Below are positions 1-8,270 of a DNA stretch of 58,036 nt, piece after piece; the first letter of the stretch is position 1, and each line of letters begins with the position of its first letter. The stretch is taken from assembly GCA_963575715.1 (NCBI GenBank), contig CAUYTW010000319.1:1-58036 (forward strand). The letters run 5' to 3'. This stretch comes from Gammaproteobacteria bacterium. Lineage in GTDB: Bacteria > Pseudomonadota > Gammaproteobacteria > CAIRSR01. The translations under genes were made by a program, and so were the position numbers. A model generated the notes under the pieces. That model made no database searches and had not been told where the DNA came from. It was given only the letters and a program-made list of their open reading frames with translations.

Positions 1-48
1 CCGTCCCCTTTCCTCCCCATGGCTAAAGCCAGGGGTATCTCGGGGACA
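1..48 (+). ncRNA. HEARO/omega-RNA-like element, 3' end only (copy A)
   Basis: The window opens inside the 3' terminal hairpin of the repeated structured RNA. The outer stem pairs GTCCCC (3-8) with GGGGAC (42-47), and the inner stem pairs CCCCATGGCT with AGCCAGGGG. The element stops directly before ATGATGA at 49, which is the start of the glycosyltransferase. The sequence is nearly identical to the 3' end of the complete copy at 54535-54914. The 5' part lies outside the window. The GGGGA on the 3' strand of the outer stem could serve as a ribosome binding site for the ATG at 52. Confidence 0.7.
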
Positions 49-1278
49 ATGATGAAAATTATTGTTTTGGGAAACCACACAAAGGCGTTAATGCTGTTCA
101 GGGGACGCCTGATTAAGCGATTCGTTGACCTAGGTCACACAGTTATTGCTTATGCGCCAGAGGACGATCCAAAGACCGCAGATGAACTCGGATTAATGGG
201 TGCCGAATTCCGGCAATTACTTTTTGATAGAACAGGAATGAGTATTTTTCAAGATCTACTTTTTATGCTACGATTTTGGCGGATACTATTAGAGGAAAAG
301 CCGGATATTCTTTTGTCATACACCATCAAACCCGTTATTTTCGGCTCATTGGCAGCGTACCTTGCGGGGATTAGGCGCTGTTATTCAGTGATCACCGGCT
401 TAGGATATGTGTTTATCGGTGATGGCGCAGGAAAAAAGTTTTTGCGTCTATTGGTTGTCAAGCTCTATAAGTTAGCACTATTTTTCAATGATACGGTTTT
501 TTTTCTAAACAAAGATGATTTCGCTACCTTTTTAAAGTATCGTATCCTCAATAACACAAAATCTTATAAATTAATCGATGGAGAAGGTATTGATCTAAAT
601 AAATATTCTATAAAAACAACGCGTATTCAAATTATTAATGGGTCAGGCGTTGATTTATCCGTGTACAAAGGCACTTCAGTTGCAGTTAGGGAGGCAGGGG
701 AGGCAGGGGAGGCCGGGGAGGCCGGATATATATTTTTATTGATTGCGCGATTGATAATTGATAAGGGTATCCGTGAATATGTCAATGCGGCGAGAATCAT
801 CAAGGAAAAATATCCCAAGATCAACTTCTGGATTGTTGGTGCATTTGATAGCAACCCGACTGCTATTTCTCAGGTCGAAGTTGAGCAATGGATAGATGAG
901 GGTGTTATAACCTATCATGGTGAAACCAGGGATGTCCGACCTTATATTAATAATTCAAGCATATTCGTATTGCCATCGTATCGGGAAGGGATACCTAGAA
1001 CGGTTCTTGAGGCAATGGCGATGGGACGGCCAATTATTACAACCGATGCTCCTGGCTGTCGAGAAACTGTTGTAAACGGCGATAATGGCTTTTTGGTGCC
1101 AATCAAAGATGTTTCAGCACTTGCGAATGCCATGGAACAGTTCATTCTGCATCCGCAACTAATAGAAAAAATGGGCCGCCGTAGTCTTGAAATTGCCACG
1201 GAAAAGTTTGATGTTCACAAAGTCAACGATAGCATTTTGCGAAGCATGGGGTTAATTCCAGATATTCGGATTCCTTGA
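49..1278 (+). CDS. glycosyltransferase family 4, polysaccharide biosynthesis
   Basis: This is a GT4-type (GT-B fold) glycosyltransferase of about 409 residues, of the kind that adds sugars to lipid-linked polysaccharide intermediates at the cytoplasmic face. The N-terminal acceptor domain starts with MKIIVLGNHTKALMLFRG. The C-terminal donor domain shows FVLPSYREGIPRTVLEAMAMGRPIITTD, the usual EGxxxxxLEA nucleotide-sugar site, followed by a GxNGFLV-type loop. The reading frame is open back to 19, but that stretch belongs to the RNA repeat, so ATG 49 or 52 is the likely start. Two oddities lie in the interdomain linker. The GxGxDL motif occurs twice (GEGIDLNKY and GSGVDLSVY), as if part of the linker was duplicated, and a 9-bp repeat adds an EAG tract. 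No partner glycan genes are visible nearby; pseC and rfbAB elsewhere in the window also serve sugar synthesis. Confidence 0.85.
   Translation: MMKIIVLGNHTKALMLFRGRLIKRFVDLGHTVIAYAPEDDPKTADELGLMGAEFRQLLFDRTGMSIFQDLLFMLRFWRILLEEKPDILLSYTIKPVIFGSLAAYLAGIRRCYSVITGLGYVFIGDGAGKKFLRLLVVKLYKLALFFNDTVFFLNKDDFATFLKYRILNNTKSYKLIDGEGIDLNKYSIKTTRIQIINGSGVDLSVYKGTSVAVREAGEAGEAGEAGYIFLLIARLIIDKGIREYVNAARIIKEKYPKINFWIVGAFDSNPTAISQVEVEQWIDEGVITYHGETRDVRPYINNSSIFVLPSYREGIPRTVLEAMAMGRPIITTDAPGCRETVVNGDNGFLVPIKDVSALANAMEQFILHPQLIEKMGRRSLEIATEKFDVHKVNDSILRSMGLIPDIRIP
691..726 (+). repeat. in-frame 9-bp tandem repeat inside the glycosyltransferase gene
   Basis: Four consecutive copies of a 9-bp unit (GAGGCAGGG, later GAGGCCGGG) encode EAG repeats between the two GT-B domains. 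The unit length is a multiple of three, so gain or loss of copies would keep the frame. Confidence 0.85.
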
Positions 1279-1328
1279 CGCTGCTTCTTAAAAAATATGG
1301 TAGTGCCATAATTTATAAGATTCGATTA

Positions 1329-1574
1329 TTATCCGTTTTTGTTAATCGGAAGCGAGGTATTATAGTAATGGATAAAGTACCAAATTGCTCCAATATGATT
1401 GGCTAATTTTTTTGAAAATGACAATGATTTTCTCACTAATCTCGAAATTCGTTGACGGAGGGTGCAATTGAATTTTTCAATATGGTTGGTTTGACCACTT
1501 TCCTTGCCAACCGCGCAATGGCGTTTCGAGGAAAAAATTGCTGTATAGGCGGACCAGAAATCCGTATAACTCAC
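1329..1574 (-). pseudogene. IS1-family transposase, C-terminal fragment
   Basis: The 81 residues match the C-terminal half of IS1-type InsB transposases: a YTDFWSAY block, GQTNHIEKFNCTLRQR, and RLVRKSLSFSKKL close to the end. IS1 transposases are about 230 residues in total, so the N-terminal zinc-finger/HTH part and the first catalytic Asp are missing. No intact ends were found. It is a remnant beside the tnpB element. Confidence 0.75.
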
Positions 1575-1641
1575 CGCGCATTGATGCTAAATCGAGAGCA
1601 TTAAAACTATTTTTTATTATAGATTCAGTTGGAGTCCGCCG

Positions 1642-2880
1642 CTAATGCTTGGTCGCCTGCCATCCCTGGCAGACTTCTGCGCATTGCCGCACGGTTCGCG
1701 ATTCATCGGACGCCCGCATTCCGGCAACGTCATCGCCACCGGCGCCAGGTTGGTGTCGTCCTCTCCGCGCATGACTTCCGGGCCTGCCGCCCGTAGCAAC
1801 GCTTAATATATTCCGGGCCGCGTTGATGTCCCGGTCATGAATGACGCCACAATTCGGGCAGGTCCATTCCCGAATCGACAACGCCATTACATCCATCAGG
1901 TGGCCACATTCCGAACAAACCTTGCTGGTTGGCTCGAATCGGTCGATGACAATTATTTTTCGACCGTACCACTCTGCCTTGTATTCCAGTTGTCGACGGA
2001 TTTCACCCATGCCGACATCACCAATGGCACGCGCCAGATGATGATTGCGCATCATTCCTTTTACATGTAAATCTTCCAGCGCAATGACATCCGCCCTTTG
2101 GATGATTGCCGTGGTCTGTTTTTGCAGCCAGTCACGGCGGCTGTCGGTAATGCGCGCATGTTGCCGCGCCACTCGATGTATTGCACGCCGACGGCGCCGA
2201 CTTCCTTTTTTGCACCGCGCCAATTGTCGCTGGTAGCGTTTCAGTCTACGCAGTTTTTTATTCAGGTGACGCGGATTACCCGATTTATTTCCATCTGAAT
2301 CAACAAAAACATCCTTAATGCCTAAATCAATTCCGATTCCGTGTCCTGTTTCCGGCAGCACGGCATTTTTTTCCACGCACATAAAAGACACGAAATAACG
2401 ACCCGCAGCATCCCTGCCAATCGTCACCATTTTTGGAATACCGCCCGGAATACGCGACCACCGGACTTTTATGGAGCCTAATCCTGGCAACCTAAGTAAT
2501 TCTCCCGCGCGAAAATAATTGGCTGCAACACGCTGATCAATTTGAAAACGAATCGCCTGTACGGATTGCCGTTTTTTGTATTTGGGATAGCGTGCGCGTT
2601 TCGCGAAAAAATTGGAAAACGCCTTATCCTGATCGCGCAATACCTGCGTCAAAACAGTAGCCGGAACTTTCGCCAGCCAGGAATACACTTCCAATTTTTT
2701 TAACCAGGTCAGTTCCCGTGAAAAATCCACGCCGGTAACGCGCTCTCCGAATTTTTGATAGAGGCAAGAGCGCCATGAAAGACACGCATTCCATAGCCAG
2801 CGGGCAGCACCAAAGAATTGCGCCAGCAGGACAATCTGGAGAATGGTTGGATATATTCTCAAACGATAGGAAAGTTCCAT
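1642..2880 (-). CDS. tnpB: IS200/IS605-family TnpB (RNA-guided nuclease), IS1341-type
   Basis: A 412-residue TnpB, the OrfB of IS605-like elements, known as an RNA-guided RuvC nuclease that cuts the donor site. The split RuvC site is complete: D185 in GIGIDLGIKD, E269 in VIALEDLHVKGM and D351 in HDRDINAARN. A four-cysteine zinc ribbon lies between them (C322, C325, C341, C344). The N-terminal helix-turn-helix-type region (RLRIYPT, RWLWNACLSW) is present. No TnpA lies next to it, so it is a stand-alone tnpB unit. In this family the guide RNA covers the 3' end of tnpB and ends at the right element end, here around 1617-1740. A diverged copy of that 3' segment sits in inverse orientation at 2911-2960. 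The protein looks intact and could be active. Confidence 0.9.
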   Translation of the reverse strand: MELSYRLRIYPTILQIVLLAQFFGAARWLWNACLSWRSCLYQKFGERVTGVDFSRELTWLKKLEVYSWLAKVPATVLTQVLRDQDKAFSNFFAKRARYPKYKKRQSVQAIRFQIDQRVAANYFRAGELLRLPGLGSIKVRWSRIPGGIPKMVTIGRDAAGRYFVSFMCVEKNAVLPETGHGIGIDLGIKDVFVDSDGNKSGNPRHLNKKLRRLKRYQRQLARCKKGSRRRRRAIHRVARQHARITDSRRDWLQKQTTAIIQRADVIALEDLHVKGMMRNHHLARAIGDVGMGEIRRQLEYKAEWYGRKIIVIDRFEPTSKVCSECGHLMDVMALSIREWTCPNCGVIHDRDINAARNILSVATGGRPGSHARRGRHQPGAGGDDVAGMRASDESRTVRQCAEVCQGWQATKH

Positions 2881-2910
2881 GGCGTTATTTTAATATGTAG
2901 TGCCGGTGTT

Positions 2911-2960
2911 GCGATGACGTTGCCGGAATGAGGGCGTCCGATGAATCACGAACCATGCGG
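2911..2960 (+). repeat. inverted partial copy of the tnpB 3' end
   Basis: These 50 bases repeat, in opposite orientation and with about three mismatches, a segment of tnpB near its 3' end (around 1685-1735). It lies just upstream of tnpB and diverges from it after TGCGG. It is a remnant of a second TnpB element end, and possibly of its guide-RNA scaffold. A related phrase (GCGGACAACCA) recurs near 40195. Confidence 0.6.
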
Positions 2961-3269
2961 ACGCGGCGGACAACCACCAAAATCTGCCCCTGCGTCCTCT
3001 GCTCCGCTTCGCTACGCAACCGGACGTGGGGGGTCGCTCGCCTTCCCTGGCTCGCTTCGAGGATCTCTTATTAAAATGAAAAAGGGAACATTTTTAGCAG
3101 TTTATTTTACTGATTGGGGCACTACCCCACCACGAATTTTCCTTCTCAAAATTAATTAAATGAGCGGAATTTGTGGAAAATACCCCTTCCAAGATTAGTT
3201 CGTCAAGTAGTTGATTCATATTATTACTTCCATTTGCCATTGTTATTGCTTCCATCCTTCTGTTGCCTG
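2961..3269. other. intergenic stretch without a recognisable gene
   Basis: This stretch lies between the tnpB debris and the small repeats. It contains a short GC-rich section (about 2965-3060) that may continue the tnpB-end remnant, then AT-rich sequence. No coding region I would support is present. Confidence 0.5.
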
Positions 3270-3361
3270 CTCACTGTCATTAGAATGGATTCTGCGACTA
3301 CGGGCTAACGCGCCCTCCGCGCAGAATGACAGAAAAACAAAATTCAATCCTCTATACTACG
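3270..3361 (+). repeat. partial copy of the GAGTTACGCAGTTGAA-ended MITE
   Basis: The segment with GATTCTGCGACT and GCGCAGAATGACAG, followed by a CAATCCTCTAT block, matches the right half of the similar repeat at 6904-7065. Its right end is broken by the TA-MITE at 3364-3452, which shows nesting of two repeat families. Confidence 0.6.
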
Positions 3362-3363
3362 TA

Positions 3364-3452
3364 ACTCAAGTTGCTACCTATTTGCCTTTCTCCTCTCTCC
3401 CAAAGGGAGAGGGGCTATTTGGTTATCCACCAGAATAGGTAGCAACTTGGGT
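3364..3452 (+). mobile_element. TA-MITE copy 1 (about 90 bp)
   Basis: Terminal inverted repeats ACTCAAGTTGCTACCTAT and ATAGGTAGCAACTTGGGT are flanked by TA on both sides (3362-3363 and 3453-3454). The centre is a perfect hairpin, CCCTCTCC/GGAGAGGGG type. There is no coding capacity. TA duplication points to an IS630/Tc1-mariner type transposase acting in trans. Confidence 0.8.
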
Positions 3453-3459
3453 TACGTAT

Positions 3460-3626
3460 GAGTTACGCAGTTGAAAATTGAAAAATTAAGTCATTCTGCG
3501 CGCAGCGAAGCGGAGTCGCAGAATCCACCTACCATAAAAAATTCTGCGATTCTGCTACTGCGCCCAGAATCACAGAAAAGAAAAAATTAAATCCTCTATA
3601 GAGTTACAAATTCAACTGCGTAACTC
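3460..3626 (+). mobile_element. MITE with GAGTTACGCAGTTGAA ends (about 167 bp)
   Basis: The left end GAGTTACGCAGTTGAA and right end TTCAACTGCGTAACTC are perfect inverted repeats. The inside carries further palindromic CATTCTGCG/CGCAGAATC segments and no gene. The same ends bound the decayed IS701-like element at 39102-40140, its plausible parent. Confidence 0.75.
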
Positions 3627-3687
3627 CTAATTTGGTTTAATTCTGGATATGATCAGTTTCAGTTAATGTCAACAGGCTCTAGTTACC

Positions 3688-4791
3688 ATGCGTGAATTAT
3701 TTCAAAAACTAGCCACGCCAGGCGTGGGTGGCCTTACCCCTTACCAACCAGGAAAACCCATCGAGGAGTTGGAGCGGGAATATGGTGTTTCCAACGCGAT
3801 TAAACTTGCTTCTAATGAAAATCCTTTGGGGCCTTCTCCGCTTGCTCTGACAGCGGCACATAGCGCAGTTCACGATCTCGCCCGTTATCCCGACGGGAGC
3901 GGTTTTACACTCCGGCGCGCGCTCTCTGAGCGGCTTGGCGTGGAGCGTGACGCAATCACACTTGGCAATGGATCCAACGATGTGTTGGAATTGATAGCGC
4001 GTGCTTTCGTGACTCCCCAGGACGAGGTGATTTATTCAGAGCATGCCTTTGCCGTCTATCCCTTGGTGACGCAGGCAATCGGGGCGCACGGAGTGGTTGC
4101 TCCTGCGCGGGATTTTGGTCATGACTTAGCAGCCATGGCGGCGGCGGTGACTCCCCGCACTCGACTGATCTTCATCGCCAATCCCAACAACCCTACCGGC
4201 ACCTGGTTACTCAATCACGAACTGGAAGACTTTATTCAAGGATTGCCGGCGCATGTAATTGTCGTTATTGATGAAGCCTATTGCGAGTACGTCACTCATC
4301 CTGATTATCCTGATGCCCTGCTGTGGTTGGAGCGTCATCCGAATTTGGTCGTGACTCGCACTTTTTCAAAGGCTTATGGCCTGGCGGGATTGCGGGTCGG
4401 TTACGCGGTTTCTCATCCTGTGCTCGCTGAGTTTCTCAATCGAGTGCGCCAACCCTTCAACGTTAATAGCATCGCCTTGGCTGCGGCAACTGCCGCCCTA
4501 GAGGACGATAATTATCTTGCCCGAACGCGGAGGTTGAATGCCGAAGGAATGGTAGAGCTGACCGCAGGCATTACTGCCTTGGGATTGAGTCATATTTCCT
4601 CGGTTGGCAATTTCGTGGCTGTGGACGTGGGACGGCCAGCAGGTTCTGTTTATGAGGCGTTATTGCGTGAAGGGGTAATCGTGCGCCCTCTCGCCAATTA
4701 CGGAATGCCCCGCCATTTACGCGTAACCATTGGATTATCGGTGGAAAATGCTCGATTTCTTGAAGCCTTGACTCGGGTATTACATCAATGA
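3688..4791 (+). CDS. hisC: histidinol-phosphate aminotransferase
   Basis: A PLP-dependent fold-type I aminotransferase (367 residues, normal length) that converts imidazole-acetol phosphate to histidinol phosphate in histidine synthesis. Many HisC enzymes also act on aromatic 2-oxo acids. Visible hallmarks are NPNNPTGTW (about 167-175), the Asp of VVIDEAYCEY that holds the PLP pyridine nitrogen, and the Schiff-base lysine K228 in TFSKAYGLAGLRVGY. The N-terminal LTPYQPGKPIEELEREYG is typical of the proteobacterial hisC2 type. The stop codon overlaps the start of tyrA (ATGA), so the pair is translationally coupled. Together with tyrA this suggests a tyrosine/phenylalanine transamination role at this locus. 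Confidence 0.92.
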   Translation: MRELFQKLATPGVGGLTPYQPGKPIEELEREYGVSNAIKLASNENPLGPSPLALTAAHSAVHDLARYPDGSGFTLRRALSERLGVERDAITLGNGSNDVLELIARAFVTPQDEVIYSEHAFAVYPLVTQAIGAHGVVAPARDFGHDLAAMAAAVTPRTRLIFIANPNNPTGTWLLNHELEDFIQGLPAHVIVVIDEAYCEYVTHPDYPDALLWLERHPNLVVTRTFSKAYGLAGLRVGYAVSHPVLAEFLNRVRQPFNVNSIALAAATAALEDDNYLARTRRLNAEGMVELTAGITALGLSHISSVGNFVAVDVGRPAGSVYEALLREGVIVRPLANYGMPRHLRVTIGLSVENARFLEALTRVLHQ

Positions 4792-5681
4792 ACCAACCAT
4801 TTTTTGTGGAACGATTGGTAATCCTGGGAGTAGGGCTGATTGGCGGATCCGTAGCGCGTGCGGTTAAGGCTGCGGGGATCTGCGGTGAAATTGTGGGGTG
4901 GGGTCGGAACGCCAAGACCCCGGAACGGGCCTTGGCCCTTGGAGTAATAGACCGCGCTGAGACCGATCTCATTGCGGCAACCCATGGCGCCGACCTGGTG
5001 ATGGTTGCGGTGCCACCAGGAGCGATGGAGTCTCTGTTTCGAGAACTCGCGGTGCTGCTCGGACCAGAAACCATTATCACCGATGTCGGCAGTACCAAGG
5101 GTTCGGTGGTCGCAGCGGCACGAGCGGCCTTTGGAACCTTGCCAGCTTGCTTTGTTCCAGGCCATCCCATCGCTGGCACTGAACTCAGCGGGGTAGATGC
5201 GTCCGATGCCAACTTATTCCAAAAACGACGGGTAATCCTTACTCCGCTCCCTGAAACCGATCTGCGCGCACTGGCGCGAGTGCGCCTCCTGTGGGAAATT
5301 TGCGGCGCGGAAGTAACCGAAATGGAGGTCGAGCACCATGACACGGTCCTTGCCGCTACCAGCCATTTACCCCATTTGCTGGCCTTCGCGCTGGTCGATG
5401 CCTTGACACGTATGGACGATAGTTGGGAAATTTTCCGCTACGCGGCGGGAGGTTTTCGTGATTTCACCCGCATAGCCAGTAGTGAACCGATTATGTGGCG
5501 TGATATCTGTTTGGCTAACCGTACCCAAATTTTAGCCATGCTTAACCGTTACCGCGATGAATTGGAACAATTGACGGCTGCGATTGATGCCGGAAATGGC
5601 GAATATTTACATCAGATGTTTAGCCATGCCCGGGCTGCGCGCGGTGATTTCATGAAAAAAAATTATAACGATCTACCCTAA
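4788..5681 (+). CDS. tyrA: prephenate/arogenate dehydrogenase
   Basis: An NAD(P)-dependent enzyme for tyrosine synthesis that oxidatively decarboxylates prephenate or arogenate; 297 residues, the usual length for the stand-alone form. The Rossmann nucleotide site is VILGVGLIGGSVARA (about 11-25). The family block TDVGSTKGSVV is followed by PGHPIAGTELSG, which carries the catalytic His. The C-terminal helical dimerisation domain includes ATSHLPHLLAFAL and AAGGFRDFTRIASS. Neither a chorismate mutase nor an ACT domain is fused. It overlaps hisC by 4 bases. The gammaproteobacterial neighbours expected downstream (aroA, cmk) are absent; the convergent aminotransferase gene overlaps its 3' end by 9 bases. 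Confidence 0.92.
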   Translation: MNQPFFVERLVILGVGLIGGSVARAVKAAGICGEIVGWGRNAKTPERALALGVIDRAETDLIAATHGADLVMVAVPPGAMESLFRELAVLLGPETIITDVGSTKGSVVAAARAAFGTLPACFVPGHPIAGTELSGVDASDANLFQKRRVILTPLPETDLRALARVRLLWEICGAEVTEMEVEHHDTVLAATSHLPHLLAFALVDALTRMDDSWEIFRYAAGGFRDFTRIASSEPIMWRDICLANRTQILAMLNRYRDELEQLTAAIDAGNGEYLHQMFSHARAARGDFMKKNYNDLP

Positions 5682-6878
5682 ATTTTCTTCCAGAATTTTC
5701 TCAATAATAAAATCAACTTCATCATTTTTAAGTGCTGGATACAATGGAAGACTTAAACATTGTGAGTAATAAATTTCAGCGTTAGGACACTTACCCGTTG
5801 GAAAATAGTATTTATCTCGATAATACGGCTGCCAATAAACCGGAATATAATGTATTTGGCAATGTATTTTGTAGGAATTCAATTTTTGAAATATTTTATT
5901 GCGTGTGCTGGCGCCATTAACAAAACGCAAAGGATATAAATGATAGCAAATTGAACTCCCAACCGGCTCCGGTGGAATAATTAAATTAGGATTTTCTGCA
6001 AAAGCATTATTATATTGTCGAACAATTTCGGTCCTGCGAGATTTGAAAATCGACAATTTTTTGAGTTGCGAAAGCCCCAGCGCGCATTGAAAATCCGTGA
6101 TTCTAAAATTAGAACTCAACTCCTCTATTTCGTAATACCACTGACCCTCATTTTTGTGTACTAAATCTGGATAACGTTTCATGCCATGCGAACGCATCAT
6201 CCGTATCCGGTTTGCCAATTCGTCATCATTAGTCAATACGGCACCTCCTTCACCAGTCGTAATCGTCTTCACAGGATGAAAGGAAAAGATTGCTGCGTCG
6301 GAATGAGTGCAGGAGCCACATTGATATTCTTGGCCGTCAAATTGATAACTAGATCCAATTGAATGCGCCGCATCCTCAATCACCTTAAATCCATATTTGT
6401 GCGCAAGCATCCAGATAGCAGGCAAATTTGCTGGTATACCAGCGAAATCCACTGGAATGACTACTTTGGGAATTTCATGATTTCTACAATAATCATCGAG
6501 TTTCTCAAAGGATAGACATAAAGTCTCTGGATCAATATCCACGAAATCCACTCGGCCTTTACAAAATTCCACACAATTCGCTGAGGACAAAAAAGTAATC
6601 GGCGAGGTTATCCCTAAATTATGTTCATGCACATGCAACCCAATACAGGCTAGATGCAAAGCAGCCGTGCCATTGGAACAAACTATTGCATGCTTGGCGC
6701 CAGTCAGACGAGATAGCGCCTTTTCAAAATCAGTGGCAGCCGGTCCCGTGGTAATAAATGATGATTCAAGGGCAGTAACAACGGCGGCAATGTCATCTTC
6801 GTCAATCAATTGTCGACCGTAGGAGATCCAATATTCAGGATTTTCAAGCCGACGAACGACTTGCTTATGAAATTCCAT
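5673..6878 (-). CDS. pseC: DegT/DnrJ/EryC1 sugar aminotransferase, PseC-like
   Basis: A PLP-dependent nucleotide-sugar aminotransferase of about 401 residues, most like PseC, which aminates UDP-4-keto-6-deoxy-L-AltNAc in pseudaminic acid synthesis. It shows SNGTAALHLA, the KVIEDAAHSIGSSY block with the PLP-binding Asp, FSFHPVKTITTGEGG with the PLP lysine, and RSHGMKRY. I chose the start MEFHKQVVRR at 6878. The frame stays open to 6935, but that part reads into the MITE at 6904-7065, and a GGAG lies upstream of 6878. Other pse genes (B, F, G, I) are not in the window, so the exact substrate is inferred. The gene converges with tyrA. Confidence 0.82.
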   Translation of the reverse strand: MEFHKQVVRRLENPEYWISYGRQLIDEDDIAAVVTALESSFITTGPAATDFEKALSRLTGAKHAIVCSNGTAALHLACIGLHVHEHNLGITSPITFLSSANCVEFCKGRVDFVDIDPETLCLSFEKLDDYCRNHEIPKVVIPVDFAGIPANLPAIWMLAHKYGFKVIEDAAHSIGSSYQFDGQEYQCGSCTHSDAAIFSFHPVKTITTGEGGAVLTNDDELANRIRMMRSHGMKRYPDLVHKNEGQWYYEIEELSSNFRITDFQCALGLSQLKKLSIFKSRRTEIVRQYNNAFAENPNLIIPPEPVGSSICYHLYPLRFVNGASTRNKIFQKLNSYKIHCQIHYIPVYWQPYYRDKYYFPTGKCPNAEIYYSQCLSLPLYPALKNDEVDFIIEKILEENLG

Positions 6879-6903
6879 GATGTCAGATACTCCTACTTTT
6901 TTA

Positions 6904-7065
6904 GAAGTTACGCAGTTGAAAAATAGGAAAGTCATTCTGCGCGAAGCGAAGTCGCAGAATCCATCTACATAGATTCTGCGACTCCGGTCGCTAACGCGAC
7001 CTCCACGCAGAATGACAGAAAAAACTCAATCCTATATAGAGTTACAAGTTCAATTGCGTAATTCC
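6904..7065 (-). mobile_element. MITE with GAGTTACGCAGTTGAA-type ends, second copy
   Basis: The ends AGAAGTTACGCAGTTGAA and TTCAATTGCGTAATTCCT are slightly decayed inverted repeats of the family seen at 3460-3626. The inside has palindromic GATTCTGCGACT / CGCAGAATGACAG segments. It lies directly upstream of the pseC-like gene and may therefore hold its promoter or leader. Confidence 0.7.
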
Positions 7066-7133
7066 TACTTTTTATAGAGATTAAATTTTTCCTTAAAAAA
7101 TCCATGAAGGAAAAATATAATCTCTGCTGAATT

Positions 7134-8270
7134 TTATGGTGAGGCTGGAGTCGTCAGCTCGGGTTCTCCTGTTTTTGGCGTTTCTTGGGATTGTTCCACT
7201 GGAGATTTCGTATCCGTAAATTGATCAACCGCCTTAACCTGTTTTTTAATTAATTTATCCCGTTTCATCTCGATCAAATCTTTGACCATGAAATCTGCGA
7301 GTTTAAAGTAATACGGAGAAGTCGAAATTTTCAGAATATATTCCGTTCCTTTCGCCGGTTCCTTTCCATTTTCTGATTTATTTTCTTTTCCAGGCTCGGT
7401 ACTGACTTCCTGTTCAGGCTGGGAAAATACATAGATTTTCTGTTCTCCCGATTGAGTGGTCAACGATAGCGTGACGACGGGGGTATCTTGGCGGTATTTT
7501 GCTTGGTTTTCCTTGCCCAGTACCGAGTCGAAACTAAGATTCGCTAGTCGATTAACTAGGGTTTCGATTTCCTCGGTGTTAAGTTGTTCCTCGGGAGAAA
7601 GACCATCTACCTGCCATTTTCCTGGCTGTTTGATATCCTTGCCGCCTTTGTTGCCTTCCTGATTGCTTTCTTTGCTATCCATGGATCGTGCCAATTGCGT
7701 ATCTGGCAGGGATATTTTGATAATGTCATCCGCTTTAACATTTAAGGCAGTTTTATCCGCCCATTGGTTTGGATCGGTAGTCACTTCATGGATAGGAAAA
7801 TCTACATTATAGATGGCAGCTTCCTCGTTTGCGCGAATATGAACCTGGCGAAAACCGGAAGAATTTCCCAGCCAAAGCGTTGTCAGGAGTTTATCTCCCG
7901 TACTCAACATAACCTTATGCTCATAATCGGCAGGGCTGACCTTGAAACGTCTAATCGCCGTCGCCGTAGTCGAAACGGGAAGACGTTTGCGTAATCTTGC
8001 CATTCGCTCAAGGAATCCATCCACCTTAACCGTAAAAGCGGAAAAATCGCCCAGCGCCGGCAGCGACCAGGCATTCCCGCGACGTTCTACTACCAAGGGT
8101 ACCTTTTTTGGTTGTTCAATGGTAATACGATCCACTGCCTTGACTTCAAAATTGATTAGCGGCTCGCTACTGGCTACGCCACTTACTCCCGTGGTGGTGA
8201 TTCCGAAAAATACCGCCAGAAGTAGCTGTACCGCCAATATCACACCCAATAAACTAATAATTCGATTCAT
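7134..8270 (-). CDS. DUF4340 domain protein of a GldG-type ABC operon
   Basis: A 378-residue protein with one N-terminal membrane helix (about 5-25, LLGVILAVQLLLAVFFGI) and a large outer domain of the DUF4340 type, with two similar halves beginning FEVKAVDRITIEQP and later LSLTTQSGEQKIYVF. The C-terminus is a low-complexity Pro/Glu/Thr tail. It overlaps the end of the permease-GldG fusion gene by 4 bases, so it is the last gene of a three-gene operon. DUF4340 proteins regularly accompany GldG-like ABC exporters; substrate and role are unknown. It is probably an envelope-anchored accessory subunit. Confidence 0.75.
   Translation of the reverse strand: MNRIISLLGVILAVQLLLAVFFGITTTGVSGVASSEPLINFEVKAVDRITIEQPKKVPLVVERRGNAWSLPALGDFSAFTVKVDGFLERMARLRKRLPVSTTATAIRRFKVSPADYEHKVMLSTGDKLLTTLWLGNSSGFRQVHIRANEEAAIYNVDFPIHEVTTDPNQWADKTALNVKADDIIKISLPDTQLARSMDSKESNQEGNKGGKDIKQPGKWQVDGLSPEEQLNTEEIETLVNRLANLSFDSVLGKENQAKYRQDTPVVTLSLTTQSGEQKIYVFSQPEQEVSTEPGKENKSENGKEPAKGTEYILKISTSPYYFKLADFMVKDLIEMKRDKLIKKQVKAVDQFTDTKSPVEQSQETPKTGEPELTTPASP

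Noticed and set aside
19-48. N-terminal extension MAKARGISGT of the glycosyltransferase
   Set aside because: These codons are the 3' hairpin of the RNA repeat, the same sequence being present at 54880-54914 before another frame.
4571-5344. 257-codon open frame on the minus strand
   Set aside because: It lies fully opposite hisC/tyrA, has Ser/Thr/Arg-rich composition typical of an antisense shadow and no family motif.
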